Shown here: piece by piece, positions 8,510 to 15,873 of the stretch
How the letters are laid out: each line of letters opens with the position of its first letter
How positions within the stretch are numbered: the stretch's first letter is position 1
NCBI GenBank assembly: GCA_016871975.1
Contig: VHBM01000002.1
Location: forward strand, 1 to 43,746
From: Nitrososphaerota archaeon
Lineage (GTDB): Archaea > Thermoproteota > Nitrososphaeria > Nitrososphaerales > Nitrosopumilaceae
Reading direction: 5' to 3'
Length of the DNA: 43,746 bases
Made by a program: the position numbers and the translations under genes
Notes under the pieces: generated by a model
Told to the model about the DNA's origin: nothing
Databases searched by the model: none
What the model saw: only the letters and a program-made list of their open reading frames with translations

Positions 8510-9247
8510 TCATTCTTCCATTTTAGCTAATCTATGTCGTAGCAAGTACACACCAAAAACCACAATTCCTAAAGCACCTACATCAAACGGAGTTATTTGT
8601 TCCCCAAGAAAGATTCCAGCAAACATCACACCAAATACAGTTGTAGTTGAGTAAATCAGAATTGTCCTAATTGCGCCGAGAAAACGCAATGCAAGAACAA
8701 AAAAATAGTACCCAAGTCCTGTCACAAAAATTCCCATAAATAAAATGCTTGGAATATGTGCTACTTGAATATCAAAAGGAACTTGAAAAATTGTCACTAG
8801 TACCAATGCAAAAGGAATGCCAGCAAACGCCGATAATTGAGATATTCTCGTAGCTGAAGCTCTTCTACTGACAAATCGTGCAATGCTAATATCAACTGCA
8901 TAAAATGCAGCAGCAAGTAAGATCAAAAAGTCTCCAAAAACTATTTTGTCTAATGTAAAATTATTTTCTTGTAGATCAAGACCCAAAGGAATGATCATGG
9001 CGCCCGCAAGAATCATTGAAAGTGGCAAGTATTCTTTTTTGTGTAGCCTTTCATGAAAAATCAAAATGGCAATAAGAATCACAAAGATAAATTCTGTATT
9101 ACTTAGAATGGATGCATTAGAAGCTGTTGTATGTGTAAGACCAAAAAAGTTTGTTGCAGTAGCCGCAACTTCGGAAATGTCTAGGATCAAAATACAAATT
9201 AATGTCTTTTTGTCGAATTTTTTTATTGGTGTTTGATAACGCATCAA
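8510..9247 (-). CDS. DMT/EamA-family transporter, short at the N-terminus
   Basis: 245 residues with about eight membrane segments. EamA transporters usually have ten segments in two repeats and about 290 residues. Here the C-terminal repeat (about 100-240) is complete, with FVTGLGYYFFVLAL and FAGIFLGEQITPFD. The N-terminal repeat starts late, at what is normally the third helix (TATNFFGLTHTTASNASIL). No start for a longer frame and no coding remnant were seen upstream, where the DNA is very AT-rich. It is either a naturally short form or an N-terminally eroded gene. The substrate cannot be predicted. Confidence 0.75.
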   Translation of the reverse strand: MMRYQTPIKKFDKKTLICILILDISEVAATATNFFGLTHTTASNASILSNTEFIFVILIAILIFHERLHKKEYLPLSMILAGAMIIPLGLDLQENNFTLDKIVFGDFLILLAAAFYAVDISIARFVSRRASATRISQLSAFAGIPFALVLVTIFQVPFDIQVAHIPSILFMGIFVTGLGYYFFVLALRFLGAIRTILIYSTTTVFGVMFAGIFLGEQITPFDVGALGIVVFGVYLLRHRLAKMEE

Positions 9248-9431
9248 TCATTGTAATAATTGTTAATTAACATACAAGTTCGTATGTAAATAATCGATAA
9301 TAATTTTCTATTATATTTCTAGTTTTGATTATAATTATATGAAAAATATGATACATTTCTATGCATGACAATTTAAAATACAATTCAAACTAAACATGTC
9401 ATGCTAATACTAGATCTTTTTATCTAAATTT

Positions 9432-9779
9432 TTATTCGATTCTTCTGTAAACAGCTTTGAATTCTTCTGCAAGTGTATATGCTATGTTTAACAAATGTGT
9501 AACCTCAATCATACTTGATTTATCTTTTGATAACTGTCTAAGAAGAGTCAAGGTTTTATTTGCTGTTTGAAGAGAAATGATCTCTTCTCTGCCTGCCCAT
9601 GCCTTGAACACATCTGAAACATCAAGACATAGTTTTAGGATAAACTCCTCCCAGTCTTTTGTACTAATTGAAATCTTTACTACATTAGCTAATTCGCGGA
9701 ATTCGTTTTTCCGATCAATTAGTAACATGTTTAGTGCTTTTTTGGATCTACTCATCTCAAAGTCCGGATGCTTTAGCAT
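9432..9779 (-). CDS. Hypothetical helical protein
   Basis: 115 residues, probably all helical and soluble, with a basic N-terminus (MLKHPDFEMSRSKKAL) and an acidic middle. No domain was recognised. An internal ATG at residue 9 is an alternative start. It stands alone between AT-rich intergenic regions, on the same strand as the DMT gene 185 nt downstream. Confidence 0.55.
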   Translation of the reverse strand: MLKHPDFEMSRSKKALNMLLIDRKNEFRELANVVKISISTKDWEEFILKLCLDVSDVFKAWAGREEIISLQTANKTLTLLRQLSKDKSSMIEVTHLLNIAYTLAEEFKAVYRRIE

Positions 9780-9918
9780 AACATAATTACAAGATAATGA
9801 AATTTAAAGCGCACTCTACAAACGTATCATTTTTTAATATGAAAGTTTGATTTATTTTAAATTTATTTAATGTTTTATAGCTTTTCTAAATATTAAAATA
9901 ATAAAATCATAGTTTACC

Positions 9919-9926
9919 TTATAATT
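9919..9926 (+). promoter_or_regulatory. TATA box upstream of the DM13 gene
   Basis: TTATAATT is centred about 25 nt before an ATG at 9947. If transcription starts at that ATG, the first translated frame would be the 14-codon one at 9947-9991, not the DM13 gene itself. Confidence 0.4.
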
Positions 9927-9946
9927 TTAATTTGTACTATCAAAGT

Positions 9947-9991
9947 ATGACCTTTTCTGCATTAAAATTTTGGAGGGTTTTAGCTGAGTGA
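9947..9991 (+). CDS. Possible 14-codon leader ORF
   Basis: ATG to TGA encodes MTFSALKFWRVLAE. The frame contains a strong Shine-Dalgarno sequence (GGAGGG, 9972-9977), and its stop (9989-9991) overlaps the candidate CTG start (9984) of the DM13 protein in another frame. This could be a leader peptide giving coupled initiation, or the N-terminus of the main protein separated by a single-base shift. Support is only positional. Confidence 0.3.
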   Translation: MTFSALKFWRVLAE

Positions 9992-10040
9992 AAAAATTAC
10001 CGATCTCAAAAGAAAGAAAATAACACAACTGCAAAGAACT

Positions 10041-11207
10041 GTGATTGGTGCAGTTGGAGGACTAGTTGGAGGATTTGCAATCTTTTTGATCATTTTTGGA
10101 ATAGATGCCGAGCTTTCTGTAACGCCTGGAACATTTTACAAGATGGTTGGCATTCCTGTTGGGCTTTCTGATATTTCAGCTACAATATTTGGGCTTGTAG
10201 GCCATATGCTAACTGCATCTCTAATCGGAGCTGTATTTTGTTTTTGTTCAGGATTCCATCAAAGACTTAACATTAAGAGTTTGAGAAAAGGTGCATTTGC
10301 TGGTGGCATTACGGCAATTGCAGTTTATGCAATATTTTTTATCCCAATAACTTTGTTCGTAATGACTCCAGCATTAGAGTCACAGACAACAGACGAAGCA
10401 GGGTTAGTAACTACTCTAGCAAACATTGATTCAAAAAAACTAATTGAAAACATGAATATGATTTTAATTGGTTCCCTAGAAATGCACATTGTTTACGGAA
10501 TAGTAATGGGAACATTTTGTGCAATGATGTTAAAAAAAGAATATGCAAGTATAGGAACAACATTCAATAATGTCCATGCAATAAAAATTACAATCATTGG
10601 AATTATTCTAGCCACATCTGCAATTGCCTTATACTATGTACTAATTCCTTCATATTCTCAAACATCGTTTGATCAAATAACATTATCTTCTGAATTAAAT
10701 AAGATACAGGAAGGACTAACCTATTCTAAATTCCTCACTATGAATAGGCAAGAAAAATTGGATTTGGTTGCAAAAATGCCAAGTCATACAATTACTTTTA
10801 TAATAAATGAGGCAACAAAATATGACACAATTTCATCAGACGGAATGGATGAGATTGTATCGCAAGTTCAATCAAATAATGAATTAAAATTCCTACAGAT
10901 TGGAGGAATTCAAGGATTAAAGGGAAATAACGCAGAAGGAAAAGTGTATGTAATTGAAGCAGGAGATTCTATCTTCCTTAGATTTGAAAAGTTCAGTGTA
11001 ACAAACGGTCCAGACTTGCATATTTTTCTTACAAAGTCTGGCGATATTAGTGCAGGTTTTGATGTTGGAGTGCTAAAAGCAAACAAAGGTGATCAAAATT
11101 ATGAAATCACAGGAATTAACACAAACGAATACAGTATTGTGATAATCTCAAGCGATATCTTTGGACAGTATTATGCATCAGCTAAACTTGTAAAAATAGG
11201 AAAATAA
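10041..11207 (+). CDS. Membrane protein with C-terminal DM13 domain
   Basis: 388 residues from the GTG at 10041. About five membrane segments occupy residues 1-205. An extramembrane region follows, ending in a DM13 domain (about 290-385) with NAEGKVYVIEAGDS, NGPDLHIFLTKSGD and YSIVIISSDIFGQYYASAKL. DM13 domains bind haem or cytochrome-like cofactors in some proteins and have been proposed to take part in electron transfer. The true start may be a CTG at 9984, six nt after GGAGGG. That version adds a basic cytosolic segment (KRKK) before the first membrane helix, as expected for the positive-inside rule. Confidence 0.75.
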   Translation: MIGAVGGLVGGFAIFLIIFGIDAELSVTPGTFYKMVGIPVGLSDISATIFGLVGHMLTASLIGAVFCFCSGFHQRLNIKSLRKGAFAGGITAIAVYAIFFIPITLFVMTPALESQTTDEAGLVTTLANIDSKKLIENMNMILIGSLEMHIVYGIVMGTFCAMMLKKEYASIGTTFNNVHAIKITIIGIILATSAIALYYVLIPSYSQTSFDQITLSSELNKIQEGLTYSKFLTMNRQEKLDLVAKMPSHTITFIINEATKYDTISSDGMDEIVSQVQSNNELKFLQIGGIQGLKGNNAEGKVYVIEAGDSIFLRFEKFSVTNGPDLHIFLTKSGDISAGFDVGVLKANKGDQNYEITGINTNEYSIVIISSDIFGQYYASAKLVKIGK

Positions 11208-11209
11208 AA

Positions 11210-11449
11210 CTAGTTTTGTCCTTCTATTCCCATAAGAGTAAGTGTTGATCTAACATGAGGAAGTTTTCTTATCTTCCATGTTATTGTCTCACGAAGCGTT
11301 TCATTTTTTTGTGAATGTACTTTTGCTATTATGTCATATGCGCCAAAAGTTCCATGAACTTCCTTTACATTTTCCAAGTGTTTAAGGTCGTCTATGATTT
11401 CTTCTTCGTGTCCCAAATCACAGTTTATCAAAACATATGCATCAGCCAT
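11210..11449 (-). CDS. Lrp/AsnC ligand-binding (RAM) domain protein
   Basis: 79 residues from the ATG at 11449 (MADAYVLINC). This is a stand-alone RAM domain: beta-alpha-beta-beta-alpha-beta, with the pattern VKEVHGTFGAYDIIAKVH typical of the ligand-sensing half of Lrp regulators. There is no helix-turn-helix, so it cannot bind DNA alone. Such proteins form oligomers and may bind amino acids or pair with full Lrp regulators, such as the one encoded at 11824-12270. It converges on the DM13 gene with 2 nt between stops. Confidence 0.85.
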   Translation of the reverse strand: MADAYVLINCDLGHEEEIIDDLKHLENVKEVHGTFGAYDIIAKVHSQKNETLRETITWKIRKLPHVRSTLTLMGIEGQN

Positions 11450-11459
11450 TTTCAAACAC

Positions 11460-11552
11460 TCATGTAGCAGGCCAAATTTCACTTTCTAGCTCATGAATCG
11501 TTTTCTTTGAATCACTACCTAATTTTGATTTTTTTTGCTTTACCTTTTCCAT
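11460..11552 (-). CDS. Possible 30-aa basic peptide
   Basis: MEKVKQKKSK to SEIWPAT, ending 10 nt before the ATG of the RAM protein. It is highly charged, with Lys at the N-terminus and an acidic C-terminal helix. A TATATTAT box lies about 21 nt upstream of its ATG. If that is the promoter, this peptide would be the first cistron. Coding status is uncertain because the frame is so short. Confidence 0.35.
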   Translation of the reverse strand: MEKVKQKKSKLGSDSKKTIHELESEIWPAT

Positions 11553-11660
11553 ACTATTTTTCTGTATTCATAATATATGAAGAACTATAAGTAAAAACTT
11601 AAAATTCATTTGAAATTATCAACAGAAATTGAATAAAAACATAGTAATTTTACTTTAACC

Positions 11661-11668
11661 TTAAATAT
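11661..11668 (+). promoter_or_regulatory. TATA box of the structured RNA
   Basis: TTAAATAT is centred 26-27 nt before 11691, the first paired base of the structured RNA. That is the normal archaeal distance from TATA box to transcription start. Confidence 0.5.
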
Positions 11669-11690
11669 TATTTTTGCAAATATCATGCTG

Positions 11691-11806
11691 ACGAGGATTA
11701 CTCTAACGGATCATGTCCTCTTAGAGTGATGCAGCGAAGTTAGAGGAAGGCCTTTGGCTTTGGATGCAAACGCTTCCTAACCTTCCAGGCAAGCGTAAAT
11801 CCTCGT
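11691..11806 (+). ncRNA. Unassigned structured RNA, about 116 nt
   Basis: No reading frame fits this segment, which is clearly richer in G+C than its flanks. The ends pair perfectly: 11691-11699 (ACGAGGATT) with 11798-11806 (AATCCTCGT), extended by two pairs past a bulge. Inside are a hairpin of 11701-11706 (CTCTAA) with 11721-11726 (TTAGAG), and a long arm of 11739-11743 with 11777-11781 plus 11746-11749 with 11773-11776. The long arm is capped by GCC-TTT-GGC (11750-11758). The result is a closed multi-branch fold. It lacks the conserved motifs of tRNA, 5S rRNA, SRP RNA, RNase P RNA and C/D guides. Strand is assigned from the TATA box. Confidence 0.55.
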
Positions 11807-11823
11807 TCCTCGCTATCTTAGAC

Positions 11824-12270
11824 CTAAAATAATCTAAAGTCTTCTTTGATTGTGTTTAATACAACATGAGTTATGGTGTTTTCCACATTTGGTTTTGATG
11901 ATATTTTTTTTACAAATTCGCTGAGATCATCCCTTCCCTTGAATTTTGCAACAATGAATGTATCTGTTGTTCCTGTCACATCATATACTGCGCATATATT
12001 ATCAATGCCCGCAAGTTCGTTTTCTATCTCAATAATTTTGTCCTTTTTTGCAACAACTTCAATTACTGCAGTAAGATTGAATCCAAGTTTTTCGTGATCA
12101 AGTATTGCCGTATATCCTTTGATTATCTTTTCAACTTCCAGTTTTTTTAGTCTTGATATGATGGTTACAGTTGATATTCCAAGTTTTAGTGCAAGCTGTC
12201 TTGAGGATTGCCGCGCATCAACTAACAAATGTTTTAGAATTTTTTGATCTAGCTTGTCTGGTATCAACAA
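11824..12270 (-). CDS. Lrp/AsnC-family transcription regulator
   Basis: 148 residues: an N-terminal winged helix-turn-helix (about 5-60) with LDQKILKHLLVDARQSSRQLA and the recognition-helix region GISTVTIISRLKKLE, then a RAM domain (about 65-145) with ICAVYDVTGTTDTFIVAKF. Lrp regulators sense amino acids or related metabolites and act as oligomers. The stop lies 18 nt from the end of the structured RNA, which is on the opposite strand. Targets are unknown. Confidence 0.9.
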   Translation of the reverse strand: MLIPDKLDQKILKHLLVDARQSSRQLALKLGISTVTIISRLKKLEVEKIIKGYTAILDHEKLGFNLTAVIEVVAKKDKIIEIENELAGIDNICAVYDVTGTTDTFIVAKFKGRDDLSEFVKKISSKPNVENTITHVVLNTIKEDFRLF

Positions 12271-12377
12271 ACAAAATAAATTAAAAATGTATTTAAATAT
12301 TGAAAAAATTATCTAATAAATGTACTATATTTTACCAAATTAATTACAAAATTTACACATATGACATGAATTAGAAC

Positions 12378-12746
12378 TCAAATTTTAACAACTTGCCAGT
12401 TATCATCAACCCAAGCGCCAATTACTTTAACAGGAAGATTCCACGATTTTATGACAGAAACTGCATTTTTTATTTGTTCTACATGCTCTTCTTTTGAAAC
12501 CGGATTTCCCGCACAGTCAAAATGGCCTGTTACTAAAATTACATCTGAATTATGTTTGTTTACTGAGATTAGTACCTTTGATTTTATTTGCTCTGCCTTT
12601 GCTGAATCAAAAAATAATTTATCAATTCCTGGTTCTGTTATTGTATCTACATACTTTGCACCATAATTACTTTGTAACCATTGATAAATTGGCATTTGAA
12701 TTCTGCCATCCATACAACAAATTGATGTAGCAAACATTTTAGTCAT
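12378..12746 (-). CDS. Miniature beta-carbonic-anhydrase-like protein
   Basis: 122 residues. SICCMDGRIQ near the N-terminus matches the CxDxR motif of beta carbonic anhydrases (a zinc Cys plus the Asp/Arg dyad), and GHFDCAGNP at about 75-83 supplies the HxxC zinc pair. All three zinc ligands and the dyad are therefore present. True beta enzymes have about 190-220 residues, so the N-terminal arm and C-terminal helices are missing. It starts 3 nt after the stop of the 103-aa gene and is probably co-transcribed with it and ahcY. It may hydrate CO2 or be a zinc protein of another function on the same core. Confidence 0.65.
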   Translation of the reverse strand: MTKMFATSICCMDGRIQMPIYQWLQSNYGAKYVDTITEPGIDKLFFDSAKAEQIKSKVLISVNKHNSDVILVTGHFDCAGNPVSKEEHVEQIKNAVSVIKSWNLPVKVIGAWVDDNWQVVKI

Positions 12747-12749
12747 AAT

Positions 12750-13061
12750 TTAGCTTTGATTTTCTTTATTTTCTAAATAGTCCAGAATTGTTTTATGAAG
12801 CTCGGCTTTATGTTTACTAATTTCTCTTTGAATTTCAAATAATAATTCATGATACATTCTTTGGCCATATTTTTCATAAAAAGAAGTAGAATATTCCTGT
12901 TCCTTACTGCCAATAAACCAACCTAAGATAAAATCATGCTCATTTTCAGGACTCCATGATGCCTTTAGCATTGGATAGTACACTTCAAGAAAGCCTTTCA
13001 AGTCAAATGAGATCTGTTTAAGATCGTTTTTTATAAATTCCATAAATGTTCGTGTTGACAT
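12750..13061 (-). CDS. Hypothetical protein
   Basis: 103 residues, soluble and mainly helical, with two Trp-containing segments (LKASWSPENEHDFILGWF) and a charged C-terminal helix. No family was recognised. It sits between ahcY (41 nt upstream) and the carbonic-anhydrase-like gene (3 nt downstream), so it probably belongs to the same transcript. Confidence 0.6.
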   Translation of the reverse strand: MSTRTFMEFIKNDLKQISFDLKGFLEVYYPMLKASWSPENEHDFILGWFIGSKEQEYSTSFYEKYGQRMYHELLFEIQREISKHKAELHKTILDYLENKENQS

Positions 13062-13102
13062 ATCAAACTTTAATCATATTACCATAATTAAAATCAAAAC
13101 TT

Positions 13103-14344
13103 TTACCAGCTATTCATATACGATATCTGTTCTTTTGTTAGTTTGTCTATTTTAATACCCATTGCTGCCAGTGCATCAACTGCAACCTGTCTGTCAATTT
13201 CTTGTGGTACCTTCATTACCTGATTTGGCAGTTTTTTGTGATTTTTTAAAATGTATAGAATAGAAAGTAACTGGTTTGAAAACGATTGTGCCATTACTTC
13301 TGGTGGATTTCCTTCAGTCGCAATCAAGTTTGCAGCCCTTCCTTTTGCGATAAGATACATTTTCTTACCATTATACAACACACATTCATCAAGATTAGGC
13401 CTTACCTCTCTTACAGATCTTGATTTTTTTAACAAAAACTGACTGTCAATTTCTACATCAAAATGTCCTACATTTCCAAGTATTGCGCAGTCTTTCATCT
13501 TTAGAATATGCTCTTTTCTAATTACACCAGCCATTCCAGTACATGTTACAAAAATATCGCCAATTCTTGCAGCCTGACTCATAGACATTACCTCAAATCC
13601 ATCCATGTGAGCTTCTAATGCTTTGATAGGATCAACTTCTGTTACTATAACTTTAGAGCCCATGCCATGACATCTAGATGCAACTCCTTTTCCAACCCAG
13701 CCATACCCTACTACAACAACACGCTTTGATGCAAATAATAGATTCATTGCACGCAAATACCCATCTATAGTACTCTGTCCTGTTCCGTATCGGTTATCAA
13801 ACATGTGTTTTGTATATGCATCATTTACTACAATGACTGGATAGCAAAGTAAACGATTTTTTTCCAAAGATTTTAGTCGTTTTGCTCCAGTAGTTGTTTC
13901 CTCTGTAGCGCCAAGAATCTTTAATGACTTGAATTTTTTGTTGTTGTGTACCATAATATTTAGATCGCCACCATCATCAGTCAAAATATTTGGCTTGTGA
14001 TTTAGAACCTGTTCAATACACCAGTCATATTCTTTTTTTGTTTCAGCTGACCAAGCATAAACATGAATTCCATCCGAAGCTAAAAATGCTGCAACATCAT
14101 CTTGAGTTGTTAGGGGATTTGCACAACAAGCTACGACACTTGCTCCAAGTTCCTTTACTCCTTTTAGTAGTACAGCTGTTTCTTTTGTTATCTGTAAGCA
14201 AAAACCCAAAGTTATATTTTTGAATGGCTGTGATTTTTTTAACCTAGAAATAGTATTATCAAGAATCTGCATGTGATTTCTTGCCCATTCATAGGAAAGT
14301 TTGCCTTTTTTTGCAAGTTTTATGTCTTTTACCTTGTATAACAA
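13103..14344 (-). CDS. ahcY: S-adenosylhomocysteine hydrolase
   Basis: 413 residues from the TTG at 14344; the open frame extends to 14422 (439 residues). The shorter form matches usual archaeal lengths, and an ATAATAAA box (14370-14377) lies about 29 nt upstream of the TTG. It splits S-adenosylhomocysteine into adenosine and homocysteine with tightly bound NAD. Visible motifs: TDDGGD, the GATEETTTG substrate loop, NDAYTKHMFDNRYGTGQS with the active-site Lys/Asp, the NAD-binding loop VVVGYGWVGKGVA, and GNVGHFDVEID. The C-terminus ends in Tyr-Met-Asn-Ser-Trp rather than the classical KPxxYRY tail, as in many archaea. Confidence 0.92.
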   Translation of the reverse strand: MLYKVKDIKLAKKGKLSYEWARNHMQILDNTISRLKKSQPFKNITLGFCLQITKETAVLLKGVKELGASVVACCANPLTTQDDVAAFLASDGIHVYAWSAETKKEYDWCIEQVLNHKPNILTDDGGDLNIMVHNNKKFKSLKILGATEETTTGAKRLKSLEKNRLLCYPVIVVNDAYTKHMFDNRYGTGQSTIDGYLRAMNLLFASKRVVVVGYGWVGKGVASRCHGMGSKVIVTEVDPIKALEAHMDGFEVMSMSQAARIGDIFVTCTGMAGVIRKEHILKMKDCAILGNVGHFDVEIDSQFLLKKSRSVREVRPNLDECVLYNGKKMYLIAKGRAANLIATEGNPPEVMAQSFSNQLLSILYILKNHKKLPNQVMKVPQEIDRQVAVDALAAMGIKIDKLTKEQISYMNSW

Positions 14345-14440
14345 ATCGTTAGTTTTTCTTGTAAAATCAATAATAAAGTATGTTCTACTATAATCATTAC
14401 AATTTTTTGATCTATTTAACAAAAATTTGATACCATTCGA

Positions 14441-14448
14441 TTATATAC
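14441..14448 (+). promoter_or_regulatory. TATA box of the cold-shock gene
   Basis: TTATATAC is centred 27-28 nt before the ATG at 14472. This supports a leaderless mRNA and that ATG over an in-frame upstream start at 14427. Confidence 0.55.
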
Positions 14449-14471
14449 GACAAATAGTTTGCAATAGAAAC

Positions 14472-14660
14472 ATGGAAGAAGGTACCATAAAATGGTTCAA
14501 CGCCACAAAGGGCTACGGATTTATCGCAAGAGAGTCTGGTGCAGACCTTTTTGTCCACAAAACTGAGGTTCAAGGAAACCTAAGAGAAGGGGATAAGGTG
14601 TCGTTTGAAACTGCAGAAGGTCCAAAAGGCCCGCATGCAAAAAATGTATCAAAGATTTAG
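14472..14660 (+). CDS. Cold-shock domain protein (CspA type)
   Basis: 62 residues, a single cold-shock domain with RNP1 KGYGFIA and RNP2 LFVHKTE, plus the usual GTIKWFN start. It binds single-stranded RNA or DNA and acts as an RNA chaperone. Csp proteins are widespread in Thaumarchaeota but absent from many other archaea, and were probably gained from bacteria. The gene is divergent from ahcY. It is slightly shorter than bacterial CspA (about 67-70). Confidence 0.93.
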   Translation: MEEGTIKWFNATKGYGFIARESGADLFVHKTEVQGNLREGDKVSFETAEGPKGPHAKNVSKI

Positions 14661-14713
14661 TACGATTAAAGTAATTTTAAGAGTAACAATTTCCTTTGAT
14701 TAAATTTTCATTT

Positions 14714-15493
14714 TTATTCTTTTTTGAATATTTTCATGTAATCATATATCCCAAATGCGATAAGAAAGTACATAAAATGAAATAGCATTTCAAGCGGATG
14801 ACCCGTATAGTAGGAATCTTCAAGCTGAGTATACAAAAAAGTCGTATCTGCCACATACAATGAAATGACGCCAACAAAAACAAGTGTCCACATAAAATTT
14901 ACTTTGCCTTTGAAAAACAAAACAACGCCCAATACCGCCGGAACCAATACGATTGCATCTGCTATTGGGTATCCAGCTAGCAGTGCAAACTCATAGTTGC
15001 TTAATTCTTCCTCTTCATTAAACACAACATAAAGACTTGATACTAAGACAATAACCGCAGCAAGAATAGCTAAGCCAAGTATCTCTTTTGTAATGCCCTC
15101 CTTTAAAATTTCTAAATATGAAATTACAAACATTAACAAAAAAGGATAGCCAACAAGATAGAATAGGTCCGCAGTTGAAGGAAATGGTTCTATTTTAAAA
15201 TAAAGTTCTTGTAGCATCCAAGTCATTTCAGCAAAAAACCAGGATATTGCAAAACCTACCAATGCTATTAGTGCGCTACCATGTTTTCCTGATGAGCCTA
15301 ATCGTTGGAGGACAATGATACTAACTACCAAAAGACTACCAGCTGCAGGAATATACATCAAATTCCCAACAATTACAGCAACATCTTCTCCAAAATAATT
15401 TGCAATTAAATTAATTACCGCAACAGAAATTACGACAAAAAAGATCTTTTGTATGCTTGAAATTTTCTGTGAGCTTGTCTGTAATTTTTTCAT
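14714..15493 (-). CDS. Multi-pass membrane protein of unknown function
   Basis: 259 residues with about seven or eight membrane segments and a basic N-terminus, ending YDYMKIFKKE. FFAEMTWMLQELYF and PSTADLFYLVGYPFL resemble the membrane sensor region that precedes GGDEF or kinase domains in bacteria, but no output domain follows. No catalytic motif is visible. A stand-alone sensor or channel-like protein is possible; this is a resemblance only. Confidence 0.6.
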   Translation of the reverse strand: MKKLQTSSQKISSIQKIFFVVISVAVINLIANYFGEDVAVIVGNLMYIPAAGSLLVVSIIVLQRLGSSGKHGSALIALVGFAISWFFAEMTWMLQELYFKIEPFPSTADLFYLVGYPFLLMFVISYLEILKEGITKEILGLAILAAVIVLVSSLYVVFNEEEELSNYEFALLAGYPIADAIVLVPAVLGVVLFFKGKVNFMWTLVFVGVISLYVADTTFLYTQLEDSYYTGHPLEMLFHFMYFLIAFGIYDYMKIFKKE

Positions 15494-15608
15494 TTGTTTA
15501 ATAATTTAATAAATTTTGTAAGATTTGTACCTTTAGTGCATTATTTGTAAATCATTGATTTTAACTACAATTATGAAATACAAAAATAGAAATGATTCAA
15601 AAACTGGC

Positions 15609-15737
15609 CTAGGCACAAAAGATGTCTAGTTTTGCACAATTTTCACACAGATAATACTCTGCTTCATTTGAAAATTGAATCTTTACAGTTTTTGGTCCAT
15701 CATGCACACATTCTCTTTGTGGTAGATTTTCTGACAT
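15609..15737 (-). CDS. 42-aa Cys-containing protein
   Basis: A short frame beginning MSENLPQRECVHDGPKTV and ending LDIFCA. It has CxH (10, 12), a CxxC (CENC, 31-34) and a final Cys near the C-terminus, compatible with a small treble-clef or zinc-ribbon fold. It is the only coding candidate in the stretch 15494-15870, which is otherwise AT-rich with no recognisable signal. Function unknown. Confidence 0.5.
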   Translation of the reverse strand: MSENLPQRECVHDGPKTVKIQFSNEAEYYLCENCAKLDIFCA

Positions 15738-15873
15738 TAGTTAATGAATTAATTAATTTCAATTAGAGTGGATTAGTTTAAACTATTTGGCTATTTGCAG
15801 AAAAGTCAATTCAATTATCTAATGACGATTAGTAATCATAATTGTTAAAAAGAAAAACACAACCTCATAATTG

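Noticed and set aside
11691..11806. tRNA, 5S rRNA, SRP RNA or RNase P RNA assignment of the structured RNA.
   Set aside because: No T-loop or anticodon arm; no 5S loop motifs and its first hairpin is far too short; no SRP GGAAGG tetraloop region in context; far too short for RNase P RNA.
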